In this document: positions 1 through 5,621 of the stretch, piece after piece
Layout of the letters: each line of letters starts with the position of its first letter
Numbering within the stretch: position 1 is the stretch's first letter
NCBI GenBank assembly: GCA_011375245.1
Contig: DRMA01000017.1
Coordinates: forward strand, 1 to 5,621
Length of the DNA: 5,621 nucleotides
Reading direction: 5' to 3'
Origin: Thiothrix sp.
GTDB lineage: Bacteria > Pseudomonadota > Gammaproteobacteria > Thiotrichales > Thiotrichaceae
Notes under the pieces: model-generated
What the model was told of the DNA's origin: nothing
Databases searched by the model: none
Seen by the model: the letters and a program-made list of their open reading frames with translations, nothing else
Position numbers and translations under genes: made by a program

Positions 1-860
1 ATATCTTTCTTTATTTGTTCATAGGCTTCATCATCCGTAATTCCTTGTTGGTATGCCAATACCGCAGCCGCTTTATAGCGTAAAACAAGTGTACTACCAT
101 TATCAGAAAACTCATAAGCACCTGTTAGTAACCCATTTCTAACATGCCATGATCCAATAATAAGCATATAAGGTACGATAATAATCAACAACAAACGTGA
201 CAAGCTGACTCTCTGTAAGTTAACTGATTTCCTAAACCAAATAATTCCCATAACAACAGGAAAAATAAGAAAGTAATTAACAGGTCGTGTCATTGTTGCT
301 GCTGCTAATGCTAATCCTACTAATAAAGCAAACCTGTATACGTGTTTTTTGCTTAGCATCATATAGACAAAAAATACAATAAATAATGTTGTTATCGCTG
401 TCGATAACGTCTCTGACAACATCACTTGGGAATATACAAACTGTAGCGGTTCAAGTGCCATGAGTAAGGCTGCAATAACACCTGTGCTTTGACTCCATAA
501 CTTAGCTGCAATTAAATAAACAGAAAAGATAGTGAGTGTACTCACAAGAATTTGGGCAATAATTACAGCATAACGATTTTCACCAAATAATTTATAAACA
601 GTTGCAATAAAAACGGAATAAAGGGGAGCGGCATTTAGCGCTCTTGAATTAATGGCATGAGGCTCAAGCGCTAATGAACCTGTATCTAATAAAGCCTTTG
701 CTGGTAGTTCGTAACGCGCAGTATCAAAATCATAAATTCGACTTACATCACTTTGATATACTGAGTTAAAAATAATAATTTTAACTAATGTTACTATTGC
801 CAGAATGGCAATTAGTAATAAATACAACCCCTGTTCCTTTTCCTTTGGCTTTACACGCAT
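1..860 (-). CDS. GT-C / ArnT-like membrane glycosyltransferase (GT39, PMT_2 type), 3' end missing
   Basis: The first 286 codons of a membrane protein lie here and the gene continues past the left edge; about 400-550 residues would be normal for the family. I translated it by hand from ATG at 860, which follows an in-frame TAA eight codons upstream with no other start between; GGGA about ten bases upstream is a weak ribosome site. A hydrophobic helix at about 12-31 is followed by a periplasmic loop with acidic residues D44 and D46 before RYELPAKALL, the place where GT-C enzymes carry their catalytic Asp. Also seen are EPLQFVYS and an SET triad (149-151), a TRP motif (191-193) and WHVRNG (238-243) before a GAYEFSDNG segment. 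These match the pattern of undecaprenyl- or dolichyl-phosphate-sugar transferases of the ArnT/PMT_2 group. Such enzymes transfer a sugar from a polyprenyl phosphate to an acceptor on the periplasmic face. Acceptor and sugar cannot be read from the sequence. Family assignment is good; the role is inference. Confidence 0.8.
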   Translation of the reverse strand, partial: MRVKPKEKEQGLYLLLIAILAIVTLVKIIIFNSVYQSDVSRIYDFDTARYELPAKALLDTGSLALEPHAINSRALNAAPLYSVFIATVYKLFGENRYAVIIAQILVSTLTIFSVYLIAAKLWSQSTGVIAALLMALEPLQFVYSQVMLSETLSTAITTLFIVFFVYMMLSKKHVYRFALLVGLALAAATMTRPVNYFLIFPVVMGIIWFRKSVNLQRVSLSRLLLIIIVPYMLIIGSWHVRNGLLTGAYEFSDNGSTLVLRYKAAAVLAYQQGITDDEAYEQIKKD

Positions 861-886
861 CCTTAAATAGTCCCAAGTTTAATAAG

Positions 887-892
887 ATTATA
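887..892 (-). promoter_or_regulatory. -10 element of a promoter for the glycosyltransferase gene
   Basis: The minus strand reads a perfect TATAAT here, 26 bases before the ATG at 860. The start point would fall near 880 and give a leader of about 20 bases. No good -35 exists at 16-18 bases; the best is TTGTGT at 913-908 with a short 15-base spacer. It is therefore a plausible but weak or activator-dependent promoter. Confidence 0.4.
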
Positions 893-992
893 AGCAAAAT
901 CTTATACACACAAAAAACACGCAAGCAACAAGGCAGGATTTAGTTATAAATAAATTTTATTTTTTAGTGGCATCAAATTTATACTCAATTAA

Positions 993-1022
993 TTGACACA
1001 ATGACTCTCATTTTCTTATATA
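993..1022 (+). promoter_or_regulatory. Promoter-like sequence with overlapping Fur-like dyad, no gene behind it
   Basis: A perfect TTGACA (993-998) is followed after 18 bases by TATATA (1017-1022). It overlaps AATGA-CTC-TCATT (1000-1012); the 19-mer at 997-1015 agrees with the classical Fur box at 13 of 19 positions by hand count. A transcript would start near 1029 and run toward the 3' end of the SGNH gene, in antisense to it. In such AT-rich DNA this may be chance. Confidence 0.2.
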
Positions 1023-1222
1023 GTCAGCTTTAAATGCCAAACTACCTACCAAAGTGTAGAGCCCAAAATAGTAAAAAATGTATCAACATGCAAACTCAAT
1101 ATAGCTCATTATTTAATCATTTTCAATAAGGAAATATTGACATTGAGTACAACGAGAAAAAAAATTCAACTGCTTTTTACAGGTAATTATTCATAATTAT
1201 AAATGACAGCCAACGATTATAA

Positions 1223-2080
1223 CTACATATGTCCCAACCCAGATTTTTGAAACAAGACCTTACCAACATAACGCGCACCTTCTTTGGTTAAATGCCGACC
1301 ATCATAAGAAATCAATCGCAAATCATTAGTAAAAACAGGACAGGTTGTTGAATCAACACAAATCAGCTCATGCTGGTCAATAAACTCAACACCTTTATCT
1401 AAACCGCTTTCAAGAATATCATTAATATCTTTAGAAACCGTACCCACATCATTCCGTAATGTTATTAGCTCCTTATCTTCCATATGAAGATAACGTTTAA
1501 TGGAAATTTTACCAAAAAACTTACTACCAATGACAATCATCTTTTGGTTTTTCCCTAATGCAAATTGTTCAATGCTTTGTGATAAACGTTTTGCTATTTC
1601 TGGCTTCCAACGAGCTACATAAATAACTAAATCAGCTTGTTGAATTACGCCCATAGAACGCTCTAAACTATCAGCATGTACAGGATTTTCACAAATTTTA
1701 CGATCTTGTGGTTTAATATAATAAGGCGAACTATCACCAACAATTGTTTGGCATTTATAAGGAATAAAACGCATACTAATTTGATAGTTTTTTAAAAAAT
1801 TATTTTCAACAATGCCATTAATAAAATCACATGATTGACTATCACCAATAATTAATATTTTTTTCTTTGTGCTTTGAGCATCAAATGGTTTTTTACGCAG
1901 TGCCCGACATTGAGAAAAAGTATAATCACCACTTTTTCTTATATTCGCTGCCTTAACTAAGTTGCTACGCACATTGAAATTAACAGCAGAGGCTGTTGAT
2001 ATAACCATAATAAAAAGACTAATAATCAATAGTATTGAATAAATCAACGGCAAACATACTTTTTTTTCCCCTAAAATCAT
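1223..2080 (-). CDS. Secreted stand-alone SGNH-domain protein (paralogue A), likely periplasmic O-acyltransferase or esterase
   Basis: This is a 285-residue protein. I chose the ATG at 2080 because AGAGG (2086-2090) sits five bases upstream. A TTG 21 bases further out (2101) has no ribosome site. Residues 1-32 look like a signal peptide: MILGEKK, a hydrophobic core, then TASA with cleavage expected after A32. The mature part resembles the SGNH domain fused to AT3 acyltransferases: block I is GDSQ (79-82) with nucleophile S81, and the catalytic Asp/His lie in DGRH (D260, H263). FGKISIKRYL at 189-198 is shared almost exactly with the plus-strand paralogue at 3441-4247. Cysteines 110, 130, 241 and 247 are shared with that paralogue and may form disulfides; C58 and C84 are extra. 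It is divergent from the acyltransferase gene, about 200 bases away. The likely role is acyl transfer or removal on an envelope glycan; substrate is unknown. GDSQ instead of GDSH leaves the nucleophile intact. Confidence 0.82.
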   Translation of the reverse strand: MILGEKKVCLPLIYSILLIISLFIMVISTASAVNFNVRSNLVKAANIRKSGDYTFSQCRALRKKPFDAQSTKKKILIIGDSQSCDFINGIVENNFLKNYQISMRFIPYKCQTIVGDSSPYYIKPQDRKICENPVHADSLERSMGVIQQADLVIYVARWKPEIAKRLSQSIEQFALGKNQKMIVIGSKFFGKISIKRYLHMEDKELITLRNDVGTVSKDINDILESGLDKGVEFIDQHELICVDSTTCPVFTNDLRLISYDGRHLTKEGARYVGKVLFQKSGLGHM

Positions 2081-2085
2081 AAAAA

Positions 2086-2090
2086 CCTCT
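2086..2090 (-). promoter_or_regulatory. Ribosome binding site deciding the ATG start of SGNH paralogue A
   Basis: On the minus strand AGAGG lies five bases before ATG 2080. The longer reading from TTG at 2101 would place this site inside the coding sequence and has no comparable site of its own. The shorter form also gives a conventional signal peptide with a basic N-terminus. Confidence 0.7.
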
Positions 2091-2103
2091 TTTTTACTCA
2101 AGT

Positions 2104-2124
2104 TATATGACCCAGAATCATATA
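2104..2124. promoter_or_regulatory. Dyad in the divergent intergenic region, possible operator
   Basis: TATATGA and its exact inverse TCATATA are separated by seven bases (CCCAGAA). The dyad is about 24 bases upstream of the SGNH start at 2080. It overlaps a minus-strand TATAAC hexamer (2107-2102) that could serve as -10. Its location suits control of the divergent pair, but the arms are AT-only apart from one G/C pair. I could not define a convincing -35 for either direction in 2081-2283. Confidence 0.25.
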
Positions 2125-2271
2125 TAATTTTTCACATAATTCCCACCTCTCTAAAAGAAATCAGTCAAGGAAACAGCTTATTTTTCACACTGCAGCCAAC
2201 ACAATAAACGGGCAAAATCATCTTAATACCCAACAACAGAAAAATATCTCAATGCAATTAGAATCATCTAG

Positions 2272-2276
2272 AAGGA
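2272..2276 (+). promoter_or_regulatory. Ribosome binding site supporting a TTG start for the AT3 gene
   Basis: AAGGA is seven bases upstream of TTG 2284. The in-frame TAG at 2269-2271 excludes a longer protein, and the only ATG nearby (2276) is in another frame and stops after three codons. This fixes the unusual TTG start. Confidence 0.7.
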
Positions 2277-2283
2277 TGCGATT

Positions 2284-3414
2284 TTGAACTATAGACGAGA
2301 AATTGATGGCTTACGTGCTCTTGCTGTTATTCCTGTTATTTTATTTCATGCAGGCTTTGAATGGTTTAGTGGTGGCTATATTGGGGTTGATGTTTTTTTT
2401 ATCATTAGTGGCTACCTTATTACCTCTATTATTATTATCGAAAAAGAAGCAAAAACATTTACCTTTAGGCATTTTTATGAACGACGCGCACGACGTATCT
2501 TGCCTGCTCTCTTTTTCGTTCTGTTTATCTGTCTGCCTTTTGCATGGTTCTGGTTATTGCCTAATGAACTAGAAGAGTTTGGCGAAGGGCTTGTTGCTGT
2601 TACGCTCTTTGCATCCAATATTCTTTTTTGGCTAAAAACCGATTATTTTGCCACTGATGCTGAATTTATCCCCCTGCTCCATACATGGAGTTTAGCAGTA
2701 GAAGAGCAATTTTATATTGTCTTTCCACTATTACTCACCGCTCTTTGGACGCTCGGTAAACGATGGCTAATTGCTGTTATTATTCTCATTGCCTTAGTAA
2801 GTCTTGCTTTTTCTGAATGGTTATGGCGTTATGCTGCTGAAGCTAACTTTTACCTACTTATCAGTCGCGCTTGGGAATTAATGATTGGAGCACTCATTGG
2901 CTTTTATTTATACCAAACGCCTCAACAGCAACAAAACAACAAAATAACGCAAATAGCTAGCATATTGGGCTTATTCCTTATCCTATACGCTATTTTTTTC
3001 TTTGATGAGACAATCCCCTTTCCAAGCTTGTATGCATTAATTCCAACACTTGGAACAGCACTCATTATCCTCTTTGCCACACCTTACACATTGGTTGGAA
3101 AACTGCTTGCCCTACCTCCATTAGTTGGTATTGGACTTATCTCTTATAGCGCCTATCTATGGCATCAGCCTATTTTTGCGTTTGTACGTATTCATCATTT
3201 AGAGCCTCCTAACCCCTTTCTACTCGCCTGTCTGAGTGTATTGTCTTTAGTCTTAGCTTATTTAAGCTGGAAATTTATTGAACAGCCGTTTAGAAATAAG
3301 CAACGCTTTAATCAACGAAAAATATTTTTCTTAGCAATCATGGGGAGTTTACTATTTATCAGTATTGGTTTTTGGTTCATTATGAGTAAGGGGGCTATGT
3401 ATCGCTTTGAATAA
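2284..3414 (+). CDS. AT3-family membrane O-acyltransferase (OafA/OafB-like), without fused SGNH domain
   Basis: This 376-residue integral membrane protein belongs to acyltransferase family 3 (PF01757). Hallmarks are in order: R11-x10-H22 in the first helix, GGYIGVDVFFIISGYLI (30-46), the basic FYERRARRILP (64-74), HTWSLAVEEQFY (133-144), SYSAYLWHQPIF (287-298) and FIEQPFR (331-337). About ten helices form the AT3 core. An additional helix at about 346-366 ends in SKGAMYRFE at the periplasmic face. In OafB-type enzymes that helix leads directly into a periplasmic SGNH domain; here the protein stops, and an SGNH protein follows 26 bases later in another frame. AT3 proteins pass acyl groups, usually acetyl, from the cytoplasm to envelope glycans. 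The start is TTG, supported by AAGGA seven bases upstream and the conserved NYRREIDGLRA N-terminus. The family call is very sure; acyl group and target are unknown. Confidence 0.95.
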   Translation: MNYRREIDGLRALAVIPVILFHAGFEWFSGGYIGVDVFFIISGYLITSIIIIEKEAKTFTFRHFYERRARRILPALFFVLFICLPFAWFWLLPNELEEFGEGLVAVTLFASNILFWLKTDYFATDAEFIPLLHTWSLAVEEQFYIVFPLLLTALWTLGKRWLIAVIILIALVSLAFSEWLWRYAAEANFYLLISRAWELMIGALIGFYLYQTPQQQQNNKITQIASILGLFLILYAIFFFDETIPFPSLYALIPTLGTALIILFATPYTLVGKLLALPPLVGIGLISYSAYLWHQPIFAFVRIHHLEPPNPFLLACLSVLSLVLAYLSWKFIEQPFRNKQRFNQRKIFFLAIMGSLLFISIGFWFIMSKGAMYRFE

Positions 3415-3440
3415 AAAAACGAATAAAATAGGATATTACC

Positions 3441-4247
3441 ATGATTAATAAAACAATAATGCTTGTATTATTTTCTCTATTCTCATCTTCATTCGCCTTC
3501 GCAAATGATGTTCGCTCACAATTATTACAAGCCGCTGATAATGAAGCAAGCGGGGAATATGTACGTCAACGTTTTCTTCAATGGGCAAAAGTCCCCTTTA
3601 ACTTAAACGATACTAAAAAAAAGGCACTTATTATTGGTGATAGTCATGCACAAGATTTTTTTAACAGCGTACTAGAAAGTAACTCGCTCACCCAATACCA
3701 AATTCGCACTCGCTATATACCTACAGGCTGCCAACCATTCATTGGTAAAGAAGCTGAGTTATTTATCCTTCCTAAGGATCAAGCATTGTGTGAAACAGCA
3801 GACAATTTACACTTAGCAAAAGCACAAATTGCCCAAGCTGATGTTGTGATTCTTGTTGCAAACTGGAAAGAATGGTCGGCTATACAATTACCTCACACCA
3901 TTAAAGCACTACAACTTAATACACAACAGAAACTTATCATTATTGGCAGAAAAAGCTTTGGAAAAATATCAATACGACGTTATTTACGTTTACCAAGTAA
4001 AAAACTATCGAGCTTAAGAAATAAGCCTGATGCTGTACAAATGAAAATCAATACATTAATGAAAAACAGCTTAAGTAAAGATATATTTGTTGATTTACAA
4101 GACATTATTTGCGGCTCACAAACGACCTGCCCTCTCTTTACCGAAGAAGCGGCTTTAATTTCATTTGATGGTGGGCATCTAACAAAAGAAGGGGCAAAGT
4201 ATATTGGGCAACAACTGTTTAAAAACTCTATACTTAGCCGCTTATAA
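3441..4247 (+). CDS. Secreted stand-alone SGNH-domain protein (paralogue B), likely partner of the AT3 acyltransferase
   Basis: This 268-residue protein starts at ATG 3441, seven bases after AGGA (3430-3433). It has a short basic N-terminus, a hydrophobic core and SFAFA, so signal peptidase I cleavage is expected after A21. The mature N-terminus NDVRSQLLQAADNEASGEY looks like the linker that follows the last helix in fused AT3-SGNH enzymes. SGNH blocks: GDSHAQDF at 66-73 (nucleophile S68), ANW at 140-142, FGKISIRRYL at 173-182 and FDGGHLT at 242-248 with D243 and H246. Cys 97, 117, 224 and 230 are conserved with the divergent paralogue (1223-2080). It lies 26 bases after the AT3 gene and is surely cotranscribed. 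I infer that it accepts the acyl group delivered by the AT3 protein and transfers it to a periplasmic glycan; an esterase role is the main alternative. A frameshift split is unlikely because this gene has its own ribosome site and signal peptide. Confidence 0.88.
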   Translation: MINKTIMLVLFSLFSSSFAFANDVRSQLLQAADNEASGEYVRQRFLQWAKVPFNLNDTKKKALIIGDSHAQDFFNSVLESNSLTQYQIRTRYIPTGCQPFIGKEAELFILPKDQALCETADNLHLAKAQIAQADVVILVANWKEWSAIQLPHTIKALQLNTQQKLIIIGRKSFGKISIRRYLRLPSKKLSSLRNKPDAVQMKINTLMKNSLSKDIFVDLQDIICGSQTTCPLFTEEAALISFDGGHLTKEGAKYIGQQLFKNSILSRL

Positions 4248-4512
4248 AATAGCAAAGAAAAAATAAATTAAAGATAATTTCACAAAAATATCACTCATAA
4301 AAAATCAGTAATTACAATAACATAATATAAATATGTCTATTATTGCATCTATATAGAAACACTTATCGTTCTTGATATATATCATATTTGTTCTACAGTT
4401 ATAGAAAGCAGCGCAAAAATGAATAACAATATTACATCATTCATAATGCCTGCTTTTAGTAACACTTATTGAACAAGGATCATTACAAGACACATAATTC
4501 AAGAGGAATGAT
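4248..4512. other. AT-rich spacer upstream of the DUF2189 gene
   Basis: This stretch has no gene. It contains the FNR-like palindrome, a short GTAATTAC palindrome (4308-4315) and a spaced dyad ATGAAT/ATTCAT (4419-4424 and 4439-4444). No GC-rich terminator follows the SGNH stop at 4247, so some read-through into the DUF2189 gene is possible. The promoter of that gene should lie here but I cannot place it with certainty. Confidence 0.5.
4372..4385. promoter_or_regulatory. FNR/Anr-like palindrome upstream of the DUF2189 gene
   Basis: TTGAT-ATAT-ATCAT matches the FNR/Anr consensus TTGAT-N4-ATCAA at nine of ten defined positions, and its inner 12 bases are a perfect palindrome. It is centred about 134 bases before the ATG at 4513. 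A TATAGA at 4400-4405 is the closest -10 candidate, which would put the site near -34 rather than the classical -41.5. It may therefore act at another promoter, as a repressor site, or be chance in AT-rich DNA. Confidence 0.35.
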
Positions 4513-5559
4513 ATGGCTATTACAGTCCCCCAGCAAGGTACTCATACCGAAAATGAAGCCCTTCCAACCATACGAAAAGTTGATCGAACTGCACCTAACC
4601 ATTGGTTAGCAAAAGGCATTGATGACTTTATGGTTGCCAATCCAGCAAGCATTATGTACGGCATCTTATTTGTTGTTGCTGGAGCATTAACCATCTGGCT
4701 AACACAAACCAACCCTATTTTTGTCTTAGCTATTATCACTGGATTTTATTTAGTAGGTCCTCCCGTAGCTGCGGGTATCTATGATATGAGCCAACGTATT
4801 GAAAAAGGTGAAAAGGCTTCACTCATCCATGCTATTTCAGTATTGGGTAATAATGTTAGGTGTTTACTTGGGATGGTGTTTATCCTTGGAGGCCTTATGT
4901 TAGCTTGGACAGTAGTCGCAGGTATTCTTGTTAGCCTATTTTTTGAAAATACTGCTGCTATCATAGGTAACTGGGAAGCCATTACGTCAGGCAGCCAAGC
5001 CTTACCTTTTTCAGGTGTTCTATTTCTAGGTGGTGTTATTCTTGCACTACTCGCCTCTGGTGTTAGCCTTACTTTCCTCCCGTTACTCAACCAACGAAAA
5101 ATGGGTACAATATCAGTACTGCTTATTCTTGCTGCAATCATGTTAGCTTGGGTTCGCGCCATGGTTATGGCAGTAAATGCTTTTGTTGATAATGATGAGA
5201 TGATTTCAGGCAGCTGGAATGCTTTACTTAATGAACCTCAATTTATTCCTTTCCTAGTGGTTTTTCTGCTCATTGGTCTTATCTTTGCAGCCGTTGCATT
5301 CACCATTAGTGTTGTATCTGTTCCACTCATTATTGAACGTCAAATTAATGTTTTTACAGCAATAAAAACCAGTATTCGAGCAGTGAGAAAAAACCCTATC
5401 ACCATGATGCGCTGGGCTGCTACCATCGCTGTTTTACTTGCGGTGGGTATGGGCTTTTTCTTTGTTGGTTTAGCCGTTGTACTACCGATTATAGGTCATG
5501 CAAGTTGGCATGCTTATCGCGAGATTATTGTTGAAGAAAAAATAGGTAGTAAATTGTAA
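4513..5559 (+). CDS. DUF2189-family integral membrane protein with an internal duplication
   Basis: This 348-residue protein starts at ATG 4513, six bases after AAGAGG (4501-4506). Its signatures fit DUF2189 (PF09955): HWLAKGIDDFMVANPASIMYG (30-50, cytosolic into helix 1), GFYLVGPPVAAGIYDMSQR with EKGE (77-100), SVPLIIERQINVFTA (269-283), NPITMMRWA (294-302) and the C-terminal LPIIGHASWHAYR (324-336). The family's function is unknown. I count about eight helices. Members I remember have about 260-270 residues and six helices. The excess is explained by an ungapped repeat: residues 118-197 align with 199-278 at a constant offset of 81, with W132/W213, W154/W235, P165/P246, P190/P271 and R195/R276 matching. 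The second copy resembles the canonical family sequence, so the first is the likely addition. The gene stands 265 bases from the SGNH gene and ends in its own terminator, so it is probably an independent unit. Confidence 0.88.
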   Translation: MAITVPQQGTHTENEALPTIRKVDRTAPNHWLAKGIDDFMVANPASIMYGILFVVAGALTIWLTQTNPIFVLAIITGFYLVGPPVAAGIYDMSQRIEKGEKASLIHAISVLGNNVRCLLGMVFILGGLMLAWTVVAGILVSLFFENTAAIIGNWEAITSGSQALPFSGVLFLGGVILALLASGVSLTFLPLLNQRKMGTISVLLILAAIMLAWVRAMVMAVNAFVDNDEMISGSWNALLNEPQFIPFLVVFLLIGLIFAAVAFTISVVSVPLIIERQINVFTAIKTSIRAVRKNPITMMRWAATIAVLLAVGMGFFFVGLAVVLPIIGHASWHAYREIIVEEKIGSKL

Positions 5560-5619
5560 TCAAAAATCAATAAAAAAGGCTCCGTCATCAACGGAGCCTT
5601 TTTTATTGATTTTTGATTA
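5557..5619. terminator. Bidirectional intrinsic terminator inside a perfect 29-bp inverted repeat
   Basis: The arms 5557-5585 and 5591-5619 are perfectly complementary and enclose the loop CATCA. The core is GGCTCCGT/ACGGAGCC, flanked by A6 on the left and T6 on the right, so it has a GC stem plus U-run for transcripts from either side. Outside this core, pairing continues for another 15 AT-rich bases. The left arm begins at the TAA stop of the DUF2189 gene. A convergent minus-strand gene beyond the right edge would be expected. Confidence 0.92.
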
Positions 5620-5621
5620 AC

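Larger units (their letters stand above)
861..1222. other. Gene-free intergenic region between two minus-strand genes
   Basis: This 362-base stretch is very AT-rich and separates the 3' end of the SGNH gene from the start of the glycosyltransferase gene. At the left it holds the glycosyltransferase -10 box. In the middle there is a plus-strand promoter-like sequence (993-1022) overlapping a Fur-like dyad. Further right are two tiny plus-strand reading frames that I do not accept as genes. I find no GC-rich hairpin with a T-run that would clearly terminate the SGNH transcript. An AT-only dyad at 1184-1199 and a minus-strand T8 run near 1157-1165 are too weak to call. The long gap suggests that the two minus-strand genes are not a tight operon. 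Confidence 0.6.

Noticed and set aside
1137..1165. TTGACA at 1137-1142 as a second plus-strand promoter
   Set aside because: The hexamer at the right spacing is AAAAAT, inside an A-run, which is not a credible -10.
1034..1196. Two small plus-strand reading frames in the gene-free region
   Set aside because: The first has no ribosome site. The second has only 19 codons, a TTG start and tight spacing. Neither peptide resembles anything I recognise.
1184..1199. TAATTAT-TC-ATAATTA dyad as terminator of the SGNH gene
   Set aside because: The arms contain only A and T, the loop is two bases and no T-run follows on the minus strand. It is too unstable to terminate.
2081..2101. Longer N-terminus of SGNH paralogue A from TTG 2101
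   Set aside because: No ribosome site precedes that TTG. The good AGAGG site five bases before ATG 2080 would lie inside the extension.
2303..2572. Plus-strand 89-codon hydrophobic frame inside the AT3 gene
   Set aside because: It overlaps the conserved AT3 N-terminus in another frame. Its hydrophobicity comes from the T-rich codons of the real gene.
3405..3445. Frameshift or stop mutation splitting a former AT3-SGNH fusion
   Set aside because: The second half has its own AGGA site, ATG and complete signal peptide, and in-frame stops lie on both sides of the junction. This is a genuine two-gene arrangement.
4469..4498. TTGAAC-N18-CATAAT as promoter of the DUF2189 gene
   Set aside because: The start point would fall near 4505, inside the ribosome binding site eight bases before the ATG, leaving no usable leader.
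4779..5162. Long minus-strand open frame inside the DUF2189 gene
   Set aside because: It lies fully antisense to a gene with clear family motifs, and its translation has no domain, signal or ribosome site. It is a composition shadow.

Overview
The window is AT-rich bacterial DNA with Shine-Dalgarno-led genes, two of them probably using or competing with TTG starts. It encodes an inner-membrane acyltransferase with periplasmic SGNH partners. The style (OafA/OafB-type AT3, SGNH domains, a DUF2189 membrane protein, an FNR-like palindrome) suggests a low-GC gammaproteobacterium. I cannot name a genus from the sequence alone.

Layout, left to right. Positions 860 to 1 (minus strand) hold the first ~286 codons of a GT-C/ArnT-like (GT39, PMT_2) membrane glycosyltransferase that runs off the left edge. 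Positions 861-1222 hold no convincing gene; they contain the glycosyltransferase promoter and some promoter- or operator-like sequence on the plus strand. Positions 2080-1223 (minus) encode a secreted stand-alone SGNH-domain protein. A ~200-base divergent intergenic region follows. Then come two plus-strand genes 26 bases apart: an AT3 membrane acyltransferase (2284-3414, TTG start) and a second secreted SGNH protein (3441-4247), clearly paralogous to the divergent one. A 265-base spacer carries a near-consensus FNR/Anr palindrome. Last is a DUF2189 integral membrane protein (4513-5559), followed by a 29-bp perfect inverted repeat that is a bidirectional terminator.

How the genes may work together. 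In OafB-like enzymes the AT3 membrane domain and a periplasmic SGNH domain are one polypeptide that O-acylates surface glycans. Here the AT3 protein stops just after the last transmembrane helix that normally leads into the SGNH domain, and the SGNH domain is a separate exported protein with its own signal peptide. A second SGNH paralogue is divergently encoded. The arrangement looks like a split, modular O-acylation system with one membrane acyl donor and two candidate periplasmic transferases. A lipid-linked-sugar glycosyltransferase is encoded nearby, which suggests a surface glycan (LPS, O-antigen or another envelope polymer) as target; the substrate is inference.

The DUF2189 gene is probably a separate transcription unit. 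It carries an internal, ungapped ~80-residue duplication that adds a transmembrane helix pair to the usual family architecture.
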